Shown: positions 1 to 12,239 of the stretch, piece by piece
Numbering within the stretch: position 1 is the stretch's first letter
Layout: each line of letters begins with the position of its first letter
Source: Torreya grandis
Taxonomy: Eukaryota > Streptophyta > Pinopsida > Cupressales > Taxaceae
Reading direction: 5' to 3'
Length of the DNA stretch: 64,000 nt
NCBI GenBank assembly: GCA_037957365.1
Contig: JARHVA010001190.1
Location: forward strand, 954,001 to 1,018,000
Program-made: the position numbers and the translations under genes
The notes under the pieces: model-generated
The model's database searches: none
What the model was told of the DNA's origin: nothing
The model's input: only the letters and a program-made list of their open reading frames with translations

Positions 1-1884
1 GTGACATAAATAGGGAAGATAATAAACAAGCAAAGATAATTATATTCAAAATAATATAGAAATAATCTAAGCAAGGAGAGATACAATGCAATCCATTATT
101 AATACAAAACCTATTTAACCAAAATATGAAGGGCTAGGAGTATACTTACATTATTGAAGTGAACCCAGCGTACCTCAATATCTCCCTTGGTTAATAGTTT
201 TTGGTAAGAAGTTATTATGGCCTGTAAGGATCACAAGGATAGATTAGATCTAGGCTACAATACTTATCCTTTGCATCCCAGACATCCACAAGATAAGCGC
301 TACTACTCCAAGGTAAAAACCTAAGCAACGAAACCTCCAAATGATAGTATAAGTAGATTTATGAGCTTTAATGATGCAAAATCAAATGATCCTCTCTTTA
401 AAAATAAATTTAATGGGATATTTATATCCAAATATTTAATTTAAACCCTTCCAATAATTTAACCAATAAGCTTATCTAGGTTAACCTTGTTTGTAAATAA
501 ATAGAGTCATTAGGACTTGAACTATGCTAGATTGAGCCAATGGAGTTCCATAACATGCGCTAAATTCCAAACAAGGTCAATTGGGTCAATGTATTAGAAA
601 AAATGAGTAATATGGGTGTTTGTTTAGGTATGGGTTATTTTGGATAGTGAATTCCTTAGGGGAGTGTATAATCAAGTTTGAATTTATTAGTTAATTTTAT
701 AAGAGTAGTTTGTAATGGTTTTAGGTAATGGTATAAAGGCAAAAAATCTTGTAAAGCACTAAAAGTCTGCCAATCCCTTTTATGGTGCACCCTTTAAGGA
801 ATGCACTCATAAATATTATTACTCGATAGGTTCTTACAAGAGATAAAACATCAATAATTTATAATGTTTAAAAATATTGTGTATGCATATTCTCCACTTG
901 AAGCTCATCACGTGTCATGTAGTTGTAACACAGGATGGTGCTTCAAGGAAGAACATAGAAATACACAACACTGAACTAAAAAATTATAATAAATAGTGGG
1001 AAATAAATGAAAGTAAATTATTGAAAAATACATACTTTAATTTAATTTATAGAACAAAATTTTTGTGAGAAACAAGTAGAGGCATCTAATGTATGGAACA
1101 TTAGGTGAACCTAAAAAATAAGATAAAATTCAAATTTATTTCAAAAATATGATTTAATTATAGAAAAATTCTCTACATTGTCAGGATTCTAGAACTTCAT
1201 ATAGTTTTGAAAAATATCTTGTAAAAACATATTTATGATTAATTTTCTAATTTTTTTGCTAAAAAATTGATAGCTAAAGAATTTGTAAATTTGAAATATA
1301 AATAGGATTTTTCACTATTCATTTGTAAATTTACTATTTTGAGAAAACTAGAGTTATATGTGACCAAAAAGAGTAATGAGAGAGAATATGACATGAATAT
1401 GAGAAGCATGAGGTGGAAGACACATAGCAGTGGCTGATAGCATGATTCATGTATGGAATGTAAAAAAATTGGAATTTTTGTCAATTTTAATTGAAAAATG
1501 ATTTAGATTGAAAAACTAGGTGTTGCAAAAATTCTATGTAGCATAATTGGCCACAAAACTTTTTAGGGTAGACTAGGAAGTAGGATGGTTAATGGGTAAG
1601 GGGAGAAAAGGGTCATTAATGCCTAAGTCATTAAAAAAAAATGGGTGAAAAACATCATGTAAATTAAATAGGGTCAACCAAGCTGACGTAATTCGAAATA
1701 AATAAGTTATAAGGGTAGTTGATTGTGTAGCAATAGGTCGATGTACTTTGTCAATAGTTATCTAAATGTGTATAGTTGGGTTAATCTCATTTGAGATTGT
1801 TTAAGGGGTTAACTACATACATTATGATCAATGTAGTTGTGTTTGCAAGTGGTATATTAGTTTAAAGGATTGTCCATTATATTA
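1..1884. other. No recognisable gene
   Basis: AT-rich sequence with short open frames only. I see no conserved protein motif, no tRNA or rRNA-like structure and no clear repeat boundary on either strand. It may be old, unrecognisable transposon debris. Confidence 0.5.
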
Positions 1885-2125
1885 GAAATGATTGGCTGAC
1901 ATAGTATGTAGTGGTTGACATAGCTATGTTGGGTGGCTGAATTTGTATGAAGTGGTTGATTTAACTTGATTTGTAATAGTGGATGACATAGTTTAAATAT
2001 ATGGTTGAATTAGTATAAAATTAGTATGTGGTTTAAATAGTTAGTTATGTGGTTAACTTAGTATAATATTTAGGTTTTTATCAACATAGTCAACTATATG
2101 GCTAATGTAGTGTAAAATGTAAATA
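1885..2125. repeat. Degenerate minisatellite-like array
   Basis: A core close to TGGTTGACATAGTAT recurs about eight times with spacing of roughly 20 to 40 bases, in variants such as ggctgacatagtatg, ggttgacatagctatg, ggatgacatag, ggttgaattagtat and ggttaacttagtat. The units are diverged in sequence and length, so this is an old or loosely constrained array. It lies just upstream of the PMD pseudogene. Confidence 0.55.
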
Positions 2126-2219
2126 AAATGTTAAAAGAGGTTGATGAAGTTGATGAAGTAATTAATTTACATGTATCATTAATTTTTTATGATATATTTT
2201 GATTATTATCTGATGTGGA

Positions 2220-3260
2220 GGACTAATACATGCTTTATTATTTATTATTTTATAGAGGTGATGGAGGTTCTAGTGTTTAGTGGATGTCGTGATTACCAAA
2301 TTTATTAGAGAGATTGACAGTTGATGATTACACACACTTGTCATCATTGGAATTTGGAGGGATTATGTAAATGTGTCATATCCCACTAAGTTTTGACTTA
2401 GTTGGCATGTTATTTGGAACATGGGAGTGATTAACCAACACTTTTAAATTGGTAGTGGATGGGGATAATATTGAGGTGGTTATCACCCTAAACCATGTCC
2501 ATGTTATTTTAGGACTTCTTATTGTAGGAACTCATTTGATTTTTAATACCCCTAACATAAATCTAGAGAGATGAGCTCTATCTTTATGGGTGACTAGCTT
2601 ACAGAGGTATTTTATGGTTTATGAGTATGTCTATTTGATGTTTATGTATTAGTCATTTTGTATATCTAGATGGGCATTTTTGGTCTTGTGATATCTCGTA
2701 TGATCTATCATAAGTTAGATGGGAAGGTGCCACTATATGTGGTCACCTTGTGTTAGTCTATTTTATATGACCTAGGATCAATTATTTGGGTGTAGATAGT
2801 GCATGATTTATATAGCATCCTTTCTCATGTGTAGATAACTATAGGCCCCATTATTTTAATTAGTAGTTGGATATGTAGGAGATTCCCTATGTATTGATTA
2901 ACTAGGTTTCCCCATGTTATCAATTATAGTTTACCTCACATTATTAGATGGAGACATCATCATGTGTTATGTGATGTACCACATACCCAGCACTATAGAC
3001 TATGACTCATGGTGATATTGTATGTATACATATCTATCTATTGCAACTAGTTGGCCAAGTTGACCAACTATTTCTCTTGGATTGACCTGTGTTTAGATTT
3101 TTAGATGTTACATAGTTGGTAGATCCACATCCTATTATTTGCCTACCTATTCAACTAGTGTTTCCACCTCCAATGGCACCATTAGTCATGCCCACATATT
3201 ATGCATGACATTCAAGGTAGTGGAGGGGTAGTGGAGGTACAAGTGTGCCTGTAGATGTAC
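2220..3260 (+). pseudogene. Decayed plant mobile domain (PMD) protein
   Basis: The plus strand keeps the landmarks of the plant mobile domain, found in MAIL1/MAIN-type proteins and in plant transposons that captured it. Around 2410-2560 one frame reads LFGTWE, a stop, then LTNTFKLVVDGDNIEVVITL and a GLLIVGTHL stretch. This fits the PMD block in which a Trp and an NTFH-like motif precede a conserved Thr-Leu pair and a GLP-x-x-G motif. Around 2770-2900 another frame gives DLGSIIW, a LYSIL segment and SWICRRFPMY, matching the later Trp-Gly-Ser, Leu-Tyr and Trp-x-x-x-x-Phe-Pro block. Around 2950-3030, RWRHHHVLCDVPHTQHYR fits the block near the domain end. A Pro-rich then Gly/Ser-rich stretch follows. 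Several stops and at least two frameshifts show it is dead. It could be a host gene relic or a transposon passenger. Confidence 0.65.
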
Positions 3261-3714
3261 CTATTACTTGACCATGTCAAGCTAGACCTTGGATGGGATG
3301 GTGATGATGATAGTAGATAGAGAGGCTAAAGTAGCTGAGGAAAAGGTAATAGTTAAGGTAAGGATGTTGAGGTGGAAATTAGTATGCCACATCAGGGGTT
3401 ATAGTTACCACCATATGCATCATAATAATGGATACAGTGATGGTTACAGATGTAAGTAGAGGTATATGATGAGGATAAACCACATGTAGAGGTAGTTGAT
3501 TAAGGAGATCCTATTACATATCCTTCATATAGTTTCTCTATAGAGAGATAGACTCAAAGTGGACCATGATGTGCTTTTATTCTCTAGACTTATTTTACAA
3601 CACCTCAAAGGCATAATCTAATAGAGGTACTTGGTAGATGTGTTGATGGTGAGACTATTGTTGGTAGGTGTTTTATGTTTTGTTATGTCATTTATATTTA
3701 CTTAAGTTTGATGG

Positions 3715-3715
<1 letters not shown>
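3261..3715 (+). other. Unassigned sequence downstream of the PMD relic
   Basis: Probably the tail of the same dead gene or element. It has Gly/Ser- and Asp-rich codon strings but no domain I recognise. Confidence 0.3.

Positions 3716-3791
<76 letters not shown>
3716..3791. repeat. (TA)n microsatellite
   Basis: An uninterrupted run of TA dinucleotides, about 38 units. A second, shorter TA run at 3812-3829 follows after about 20 bases of other sequence. The open frame read through it, encoding alternating Tyr-Ile, is an artefact of the repeat. Confidence 0.97.
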
Positions 3792-3795
<4 letters not shown>

Positions 3796-3829
3796 TTGAT
3801 ATATTTTTTAGATATATATATATATATAT

Positions 3830-4569
3830 GCAATATCTAATGTATATTTGGTTTTATGTCTTGTAGATACTTCAATGAAAGAATTCATATAGTCTATAGT
3901 AATGCAGGTAGCACTTCATGATATTTTAGATGATGTGTTATTACATCATAATACTGCCAATATGGTTGATATTATTTTTTGCTCTTGCCTGGCATATGCT
4001 AGTTGGTTCCGATTGGTTGATGAGGTAGTATGAGAGCTATGGAATTGTGAGACATCATAATTACTAATAAGATTCAGTGATGGGGAGTTATAGTCCTGGT
4101 AGATAGTGGTCAAGGAGTAGGCTACCTATATGGAAACATGTAGAGAGTTTGGATGTGTTCATACTCAGGTGGACACTCTATAGGGATAACTAGATGGCAT
4201 GTGTTTATGCATAAAGTCATTAAAACATACTATTCAGAGGGGAGAGTCCCAAGATTTTATGGGTAGTGTATCCCATCCACTAGATGGATAGATTGGATCA
4301 TAACCATAGTGATATAATTCTATTAAACTCATTGCATGTTGTTATATTATATGAAACATTTGATCCATTGATACATAGAGATTTTATTTATTTATTATGA
4401 CTTATGGATGTTTGGGATGTTATGGATGTATGTATTTTCCCTTTTAACACATGTTTAATTTATAATATATGCTTATGAGAAAATGTATGATGTATTTTGG
4501 ATTCTTTTTTAGTAGTTGTGAACAAATGCATAGTTAAAAATAATGAAAAGAAAAGAAAAGAAAAAATGT
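3830..4569. other. No recognisable gene
   Basis: AT-rich sequence without a supported domain on either strand. It may continue the unit that carries the PMD relic. Confidence 0.4.
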
Positions 4570-4790
4570 AGAAATGTAATCTCATGTAAAATATAAATTT
4601 AAAACACACTAAATCAAGTTACGAAGCATATAAAACATAAGTGAATTGGAATGATAAAATGTGTCATATAATACATACTAAATCAAGTTGGGGAGATGTA
4701 TAACATAAATAATTTGTAAATAGTAAAATACAATGTAAAACACACTAAATCAAGTTGAGAAGCGTGTAAAATGTAATGAGTAAAAATAAT
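4570..4790. repeat. Three imperfect copies of a ~68-bp tandem repeat
   Basis: The core ACTAAATCAAGTT appears at 4608, 4677 and 4744, so the period is 69 then 67 bases. Flanking words are also shared: aaaacacact or tacatact before the core, and a gaagc-like word then a taaaa-type A-rich tail after it. Confidence 0.75.
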
Positions 4791-4841
4791 GTCAAGATCA
4801 ATAAGTGTAGTTATTTGTGTGACTAATCATGGTATGAAGTT

Positions 4842-5040
4842 TTTGAGTATACTTTATGAGGAAATCCTAGTCCTTTCTGAGGTCTTACACTTCAACTCAT
4901 AAAGGGTAAACCAATGAGGTAAATGTTAATAATGGGAAATGGTTTTATACATGATAAGAATATGTTTGTGAGGAAAGACTGGTCTTATTTAAGGTCTTAC
5001 ATTATAAACTCACAAAAGGGAAAACCAAAGGGGTATGATC
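4842..5040. repeat. Diverged direct duplication of ~80 bp
   Basis: The stretch beginning near 4845 (tttatgaggaaatcctagtc, then ggtcttaca, then a ctcataaaggg-like tail and aaaccaatgagg) recurs near 4967 as tttgtgaggaaagactggtc, ggtcttaca, ctcacaaaaggg and aaaccaaagggg. The copies are about 125 bases apart and clearly diverged. Confidence 0.6.
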
Positions 5041-5898
5041 AGATAATAAACAATATTCATCAAGGAGGAATATTGGGAATGTTGTAATGAAATAGTGAAT
5101 GGAGAAAACATGACACATGTGTTTAGAATAAACCTTAGTAGGCATGAGACATACTAAGTAAATAGGTAAATGTTAAAAATTCAATGAATTTCAAATTCAA
5201 AAGATATTTATTCATAATAAACACAAAACTTTGTGTGAAAATAAGTGTAGTACTAAGATCATCTCACGAAGTTTATACATGCAAGAAAAATTAAAATGGA
5301 CGTACCTTCCCATAACATGTTCCCCATTCCTTAGGTCCCCTTACCGATCCATCAGTATATTTTGAAGATTGAGTACTTGTGTGAGAAATTAGGTAGCACT
5401 AGAGATAATTTTGAAATCTCTTATCCCAATCTACTGGCCTATCGCACCCTAATAAACCTTGGCTCTATCACGAGGCCAACTATGGATTTTAGGATTCAAC
5501 TAGGAATAGGAGATGTGTTAAGATATGAATCATGTCTTTCTATGATTTCAAATTTTTGAATATTTATTTTTTAATTTTATCATTGCCTTTTATTTAAAAT
5601 GATTTGGATTTTAAATTTTTATGGTTTTTTCAATTCCTCCTCCATACAGATTTGGAATAACCAAACATGAGTGATAAAAGTGACAAACTCAAATAAGTTT
5701 TAGGATTTGGTTATAGGATACACAATACCAAGAGATTTTATCATGTTACTAAATAATTATGGTTTCTTATAAACCAATATGTGATATCAATACTAACCAT
5801 GTGTGTAATTATTATGAAGGGAAAATAAAGGTAAAAATTAAAGGTCAAGAGATCTCTGGATATAGTGATACAATGAAAAATATGCTTGTTAACTGATG
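5041..5898. other. Unassigned flank of element 1
   Basis: No motif recognised on either strand. It is the left flank of the element 1 insertion, so before that insertion it was continuous with the sequence now starting at 18823. It may be the far part of element 3. Confidence 0.4.
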
Positions 5899-5903
5899 AT
5901 ATG
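5899..5903. repeat. Target site duplication ATATG, left copy
   Basis: ATATG sits immediately before the left LTR of element 1. The same five bases follow the right LTR at 18818-18822. A 5-bp duplication is the usual length for Ty3/gypsy integration. Confidence 0.85.
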
Positions 5904-6908
5904 TGTTGGGTTTTTCTATCAAGTTTTCATTAGGGCACTAGAGTGTCTATTTCTTAGTAATCTTACACATTGGATTTTCACACAAGACTAAGATCTTGCG
6001 TGCTTACCCAAAGCACACAACAAGAAACTAGTTCTCATGGATTGTGTTTCACAATAACATACTTATCATATTCTTTTGTTTATTCATATATCTAATTACT
6101 AATTTCATAAAAAATAAAATACATGACTATGGACCTTGTTTCATCAATGCAAATAAAAAATAATATGAAGATAATTATCATGAGTTTCAAAGTGTTGATT
6201 ACACAAGCTCATTTAATGCAAATTATATATATCATAGTCAATTATAAGCCACATATTACACAATCCAAACACACTGATACTCAATGTTCAACTCTTAATC
6301 AACTAAAGAATAATAACCATAATAATAGTAACTTTCATAATTATACTATTACCATAAGGATTCATTACATAATACCAATGTTCAGCCACCCTTACACATC
6401 TCTAAATAGGGGTATTTATATGTGTTTTTCCCTGACCAGGTTTTTACATTATTAATGAAAAATAGATGAATAGCCAATGATCTCCAATAGACTAAGAGTC
6501 ATGGTAGTCATTTAATTATTTAATCTTAATTACGTGGGCCTACACACCCCATTATATACTTATTTGATGCTATATCCTTGCTTTCAAATGTCCTCTTTTG
6601 TGTAGTTCAATGTCAAACTCATGTGATGAATAAAGTCTAGTTTGTCCTTGAGAATCTCTCCTTAACTGTTTATTGCTTCCCTCATGTTCCCCAAGTCTTT
6701 TGTTGATGTATCAAGTCATATTATCCCAGGTCCTCCATTTTTTATGTTTCCTTTTTGACTAGGTCTTCTCATGCCATGATCTTTATGTTATTGTCTTAAT
6801 GCACCATGTTGGTTCCATGCCATGGTCTTCTTATGCCATGCTCCTTTTGCACCATACTAGTTATGTGTCAAAAATAAAAAATAATTAGTCAAAATTTAGG
6901 GTCTAATA
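5904..6908 (-). repeat. Element 1, 3' LTR (left copy)
   Basis: Aligns along its whole length with 17822-18817. On the plus strand both copies begin TGTTGGGTTTTTCTATCAAG. This copy ends CTAATA and the partner CCAAAA, so the ancestral end was probably CCAACA, an inverted match to the TGTTGG start. A TATA-like box on the minus strand lies at 6413-6420, the same relative place as in the partner. Confidence 0.9.
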
Positions 6909-6919
6909 TCACCCCACCT
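6909..6919 (-). other. Element 1 polypurine tract
   Basis: Directly next to the 3' LTR the minus strand reads AGGTGGGGTGA, a purine-rich tract in the place used to prime plus-strand DNA synthesis. Confidence 0.6.
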
Positions 6920-7329
6920 ATGCTCTTAGTCTATCCCATACTAAGTACTAGTCTTAACCTCAACCAAAAATTTAGGCCCAACTTATTTGATCTACTTTTT
7001 GAAGTCATCCCAATGTGACAAGGTGTCAGGAAGATTTGATGTTATCTCCTTGATCACCACCTTCAAATTTTTCATCTCCTTGAGTTGATTAGGACATTCA
7101 CTTGACTTGTTTATCAATTGGTTAAGGGATGTGTAACCATCCTTCTGGACCTCCTCAAGTGTAGTGACTTCATTTACAACTTGTCCTCAGAGAGATACAA
7201 ATTTGGAATTTATTTATTGCCAATGCATATTTATTGTTTCTTCCATGGTTTTGACATCCTTAAATGCCTTAGAGTACTCAGTTTGGTCTTTTATTAATAG
7301 GGAAACATCTACCAACTCTATCATTCAAA
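6920..7329 (-). other. Element 1 3' untranslated stretch
   Basis: Between the end of the third reading frame and the polypurine tract. No motif recognised. Confidence 0.4.
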
Positions 7330-9780
7330 CTCCTCTACCTATATTCAGGCTTCCAAATTTTTACTAGGCCATGCTAATTTCTCAAAAAATCCATCTAAAA
7401 TGGAGATCACTTCCCCAACCCTTTTGAGGGCATGTTTTCAAACCTCCACTACTTTTGTAAATTATTCAGCCACCCATAATGCTTCATTTCTACGCACAAG
7501 CTATTCCTTTCACTATTTTAACAAGATATTTACAAGAGTTTCTAATTTATCAATAGCTTCTCCCTCCAAAGGGACCTCATCTGCCAATGTTCATTCTTGG
7601 CCCAAAATAGTGTTACATAAATTTAAAGTTTTTACTTTGGTTGTTACAGCCTCTTCTATTTTTTGCCTTAGTGTATCCACTTCCTCTTCAAGTTCCTTCT
7701 AGGTGACAACTTATTTATCATATACCCCCACTACCTGGCTATGCTTCTAGTCTACATTGTGCACATCAAAATTTGAAAGTATATTTTATCACATGAATTC
7801 AAAGGCCAATTTCAAAAATGCAACACAAGTTTATAGAGGAGAGAGTTGTTAGATATCAACCCAAATTGGATTAGGTAGTGCCATTTCTTGAGACTCTAAA
7901 ATGAGACTATCTAGAGGTATTTCAAAATGGCATTGTTCATTATAAATGTCCAAGAAAAAGGACATCTAACACTTGGTGTCAATAATTACATCATATGGGT
8001 GAAAATGGGAGTATAACTATAACAACCTATCTAGAACACCCATCTGGTATTGTGCATGTAATCTTGTGGTTGGATCAATCAAAGGTGGTTGAAATTCAAA
8101 GTTAGCTGACTACTTTCCTTTGAGGGGATCCTACTCAAGGTTCTTGACATCCATTTCTAGGGCCAATAAAGTAGTGTTGATGTCCATTCCACTCATTTAT
8201 TTTGTGTCAAAACCATCCCTCTCTTTTCCAAGTGGATTTTATACATCAAAATGTGCCTCTTCAAGGGTGATCTCCTCCTCTTACACTAGTGAGGGTTTCT
8301 TTTTAGAGTCTAACTCCTCTAGTTTTTCCTTGTGACTCTCAGGCTCTTCCCCTTCCAATGATTGGTTGGGGGGAAAAGCACTAAACCCTTTAGTTGTATT
8401 TTTGGTGTATCTTATTTATGTGAAGCCATTAATGGTGATGCCCTTAATGGGAAGGTTCTTGGTGGTGAAATCCTTGGTGGTGGTGCCTGGGTAGTCCTTT
8501 TTTGTTTTGATGGTTCTATTTGTGAACTTGTGCGAGCATCATACCGAACTCACTTCTTCTTGTCAAGAGTAGGCACAGGGGGAAGCTTCTCTCTTGCATG
8601 CTTTAAACCTCCTTAATCTTTCTTCTTATGATACATCATAGAGAATAAATTATGAATAGTGTCCCCCACTATGGTTGACTTAACCTTGATGTTTATTTTC
8701 TCAATCTTGTGATTTTCTCTATATGGATTCTTTCTAAGATAACCATAATATTTTATAAAGTGTGAATATCCAAATCAATTTGTTTAGCTTAAATGGTGAG
8801 TATACGCACATCATATATGTAGTTCAATTAATTGACAAAGTGCCACATCATGAAGGCATAAGGTAGTTTCAATTAATCCAAAAACTCTCCAGAAGGAGCC
8901 ATCTTAATGCACACCAGTGAAAAATGTTGTTAAAAAGAAAATTTGGCTTGTTTTCTAACCTAAACAAGTAAGTCCTTTGAAATGTGCCATTCATTTATAA
9001 ATGATTCCTTCGTGCCATCATACCATGACTTCATCTTGATATAGAAATTTAGAGTGATATAATTGGGGCATGTGAACACCTTATAGCACTCTACTGGGGA
9101 CTTGTTCTCTAGTGGGTATAACCATTTTAGTTTGATAGAGGTGTAATTAGGGACACTAATTTCATCAAACACCATCAATAAAATAAATAAACCTCATGGG
9201 AACCTATGATTAGGTATCTAGTGGGTCTTCTCTTCATCTAGTATAATTTTATTATCAAGGTACATTACCCAATTGTAATTTAGTCCCTTAGTTACCTACT
9301 GGGTGATAAATCGGTGAGTCATGTCCACCTCTTTCCATAGATCAATGCCACCAATATTTATCATAATTATGCACATTACTACTTAAAGGGATGAGCATCA
9401 TAGTTTTTTAATGGGTATGGCATGGCCCTATTTTGATACTCGAGCATCATGGTTGTCTTCTCTCTCTCCTCTGAGTCCTCTAAATCAAATTCAACATCCA
9501 TGATGAAGAATTTCAACCCTAACACCTTGCTTAATCTTTCAAGTGTAATCTTCATGTGATGCCTAGAAAAATAGATATAGTCCTTATGGATGTGCAAAAG
9601 CAAAAAAAAATATTACTTCCATCAATTTTCTAAAATATGAAAGGTTAAATCATTAAAAAATACCTACAAAGTCTAAAGCATTGAATATCAATTCAATCTT
9701 AGTGTTTCAGCACTTGACCTAGTAGTCATTCTATAACTCAACCTCATTTCCTAATTGGTGGTGGTTATAGTTAAAAATGG
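7330..9780 (-). pseudogene. Element 1 third reading frame: unknown N-domain, K/P-rich linker, coiled coil
   Basis: I do not recognise this protein. The minus strand stays coding-like for about 2.4 kb between integrase and the 3' LTR, with scattered stops. About 8960-9603 encodes an N-terminal region with ordinary globular composition (for example LERLSKVLGLKFF, then WLYPLENKSPVECYKVF). About 8340-8660 is a basic, Pro-rich linker (KLPPVPTLDKKK, then PPPRISPPRTFPLRASP). It is followed by an acidic/basic stretch, EGEEPESHKEKLEELDSKKK. About 7330-7710 has heptad-like spacing (ELEEEVDTLRQKIEEA, then DKLETLVNILLK), suggesting a coiled coil. Its position matches the env-like or extra frames of some gypsy elements, but I see no clear signal peptide or membrane segment. 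Element 2 has the same layout. Confidence 0.6.
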
Positions 9781-11339
9781 TATAAGTTTGTACATTTAAT
9801 ACCCAATTTTCTATGCACGACACCATTTTTGGGTATTGCATCTCTTCTATCATTATAGGTGGGGGTGGAGGTACTTGGGCCTTCTTAGTCTGACATGCCA
9901 TTTCTAATCTTTCACCTTATACATGCTCCCCTTATTCCTTAGGTGTTTCTTCTATGATCAATACTACTCCCTAACATAAAATTCCTCGTCTTTTGGAATG
10001 GATGGTAATGGATCACTTATTTGGGAATTTTTATTAGGTCACATCACCCTTCATAGAGTTTTAAGGTTGAGACATGGCCATCCAAAATTCCCAAATGAAT
10101 ACATGTTTGTTATGAAAGTGATTTAGCTCTCCTACTTTGATGCTTATTAATGAAAAATGCCAACCTCTGCAACCTATAATTACTAGTTTTTATTTTGTGT
10201 GCTTCTATGCTAGCTAACTTCCACTTGATTTATCTAACAAGATCCTTCTTAACAACCAATGAATGGGAATTTGATACTATGAACTTGTCTTCTTAGAATC
10301 ACTTGAACTCAATTTACTCTTCAGCTCTATAAAATCAAATTCAAAGAAAAGGTAAAGTTTAAAATGAGCCCTTAAGTCTTTTTTATAGACTCAAGGGGGT
10401 AAATTGAATTTATTATACCCCTTCTCTTCAACCATAACTTTTTAAAATCAATGCATTTTAATGATCTCCTTTCTTCGACTATCACTTCATGCCATAAATG
10501 CATTTAACAATATCGTTATGACATGATGTTGGCACACTTATCACAACCACTATATCTTTATATTGATGGCATGTATTATCCCACACATTTTTTAAGTGTA
10601 TGATAGCTATAAAAATCCTTTTGAATATTCATACCATTAGTAATAATCTCTATCTTTAGACCTATTTTCTTGCATGTGCATCCCTATGGACCTTTTACCA
10701 ATACATGTAACACCCCTTACCCCAAACTAAATGTGTGTTGTGGTCCTCCATGAAATCCTATGTACTAAGTTTGAAAAAAGAACATAAAATAAAAGAAATG
10801 GGTGTGCATCTAAGATAGTGCTTTATTGAAAACAAGAAATCCTAAAATAATGGCATATGCCTTATTGAAACAAATGAAACTAAACTTTAAGCAGATAAAT
10901 ATAGCCTTAATCGAATACAATTGTAGTGCCCAAGAAAAAATTAGCCATCCAATATTTTTAAATGGCAAGCACTAGTAGGGTGAATACTATGAACAATAAA
11001 AGTATCATCCCATTGAACATGTAGCTTCCCAAAGAGGTGCATAAACTTGGAGTCATAGACCAAAACTTTCATTTTGGGGGTAAATGTCTTGTGCTTAAGG
11101 TGACAATCATGCCAAGCCTTTTATTTATGTTTCTCTACATCTTGACTCCAATGAGAAAGGAAATGGGCTTCATCTAACCATAACAAAGCATCCAAACATG
11201 ATTTCAATGAGGATTCATTATCTAATTGGCTAATGCGCACAATATAAAGATATGGTACCAAGAATCCAAATAGAAGAACTAATTTTGTTCTAAACACCAT
11301 ATTGAAGGGTGTACTCTTATTGAGGCACTTATAAGTTAT
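9781..11339 (-). other. Element 1 region between integrase and third frame
   Basis: Probably holds the integrase C-terminus (near 11200-11340) and the start of the third reading frame, but both are too decayed to place. No antisense gene is supported. Confidence 0.4.
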
Positions 11340-12230
11340 TTGGTAATCCTAAAGTACTGTAGACACCTTATTTTCCCAATTGGTGCAACCAATATTACAA
11401 ATTTTGGTAAATGTTGTTCCCAAGATTTTCTTGAATGCCTCAGTAGTACTATTATCTTGGGTACGATACAAAGTTATTTTATGATGGTAAATCATGAACT
11501 CAATTAGTAGTACGTGGATGGTCTCATTAAGGAAATGTGTATCATAATCACTAGTAAAACTTAATGGATAGTTAAAATAAGTTATGATATGTTCCCATAT
11601 GAAATGCATGGTAGTTATTGTAGTATAATCCCTTGATGGCATAGCCTCAATCCTGCACATGAGATAATCAATTTCTATTATGATATAGTATGAACCTGTA
11701 CATTATCTAGTAGGGTTGATAGGGCTGATAAAATCAATGGATTATTTCTCAAATGGTTCTTGATAAAAATAGGGTGTAATGGCATGGCATCCTGATGATT
11801 TAGTTTCCCCATGCACTAGAAAATATCACACTATTTAACATGTAGCTTGGCATCTTAAAAAAAGGTAGGCCACCATAATCTGGCTAACATTACTTTGCAC
11901 ACAATAGCCTCACCAGCATAGTGTTCACCAACAATTCCTTCATGAACTTCATAGAGTACTTCAGGATGTTCATGATTCATGACATAGCATCGAATAATTT
12001 CATCTCATCCAAGATTTTAAAAGGTCACCTCCAATGAGATATAATGGTACAACATGAATGGATAGTTGTTTTTTAGCATGAAAACTCCAAAAATCTAGCA
12101 TTGTGATAGTAGTTAAGAAATTTTCTATATATTCTAACTCCTCAAGAACATGTGTAACACAGAATAGTTGTACATTAGATAGGTCTTCCTCAATAACATG
12201 CACTGGTTCACCAAAATAAATTTTGGAGAG
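11340..12230 (-). pseudogene. Element 1 integrase (decayed)
   Basis: This would have inserted the cDNA into the genome. From the N side, 12000-12203 is the spacer after RNase H (DLSNVQLFCVTH, then KKQLSIHVVPLYLIGGDLL). Near 11800-11960 another frame gives a HYAGEA-like zinc-binding segment and a WWPT-like motif. SIDFISPI at about 11740 holds the first catalytic Asp. SDYDTHFLNE at about 11530 holds the second, and STTEAFKKILG at about 11440 holds the Glu. The D, D-35-E triad therefore survives, although stops and frameshifts kill the gene. One stop falls where the family has Trp before SIDF, as a TGG to TAG change would give. Confidence 0.85.
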
Positions 12231-12239
12231 ATGGTTGAG

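Noticed and set aside
3675..3866. Open frame through the TA run
   Set aside because: It encodes only alternating Tyr-Ile from the microsatellite.
7164..8616. Series of plus-strand open frames
   Set aside because: They are antisense to the coding-like third frame of element 1, whose composition leaves few stops on the other strand.
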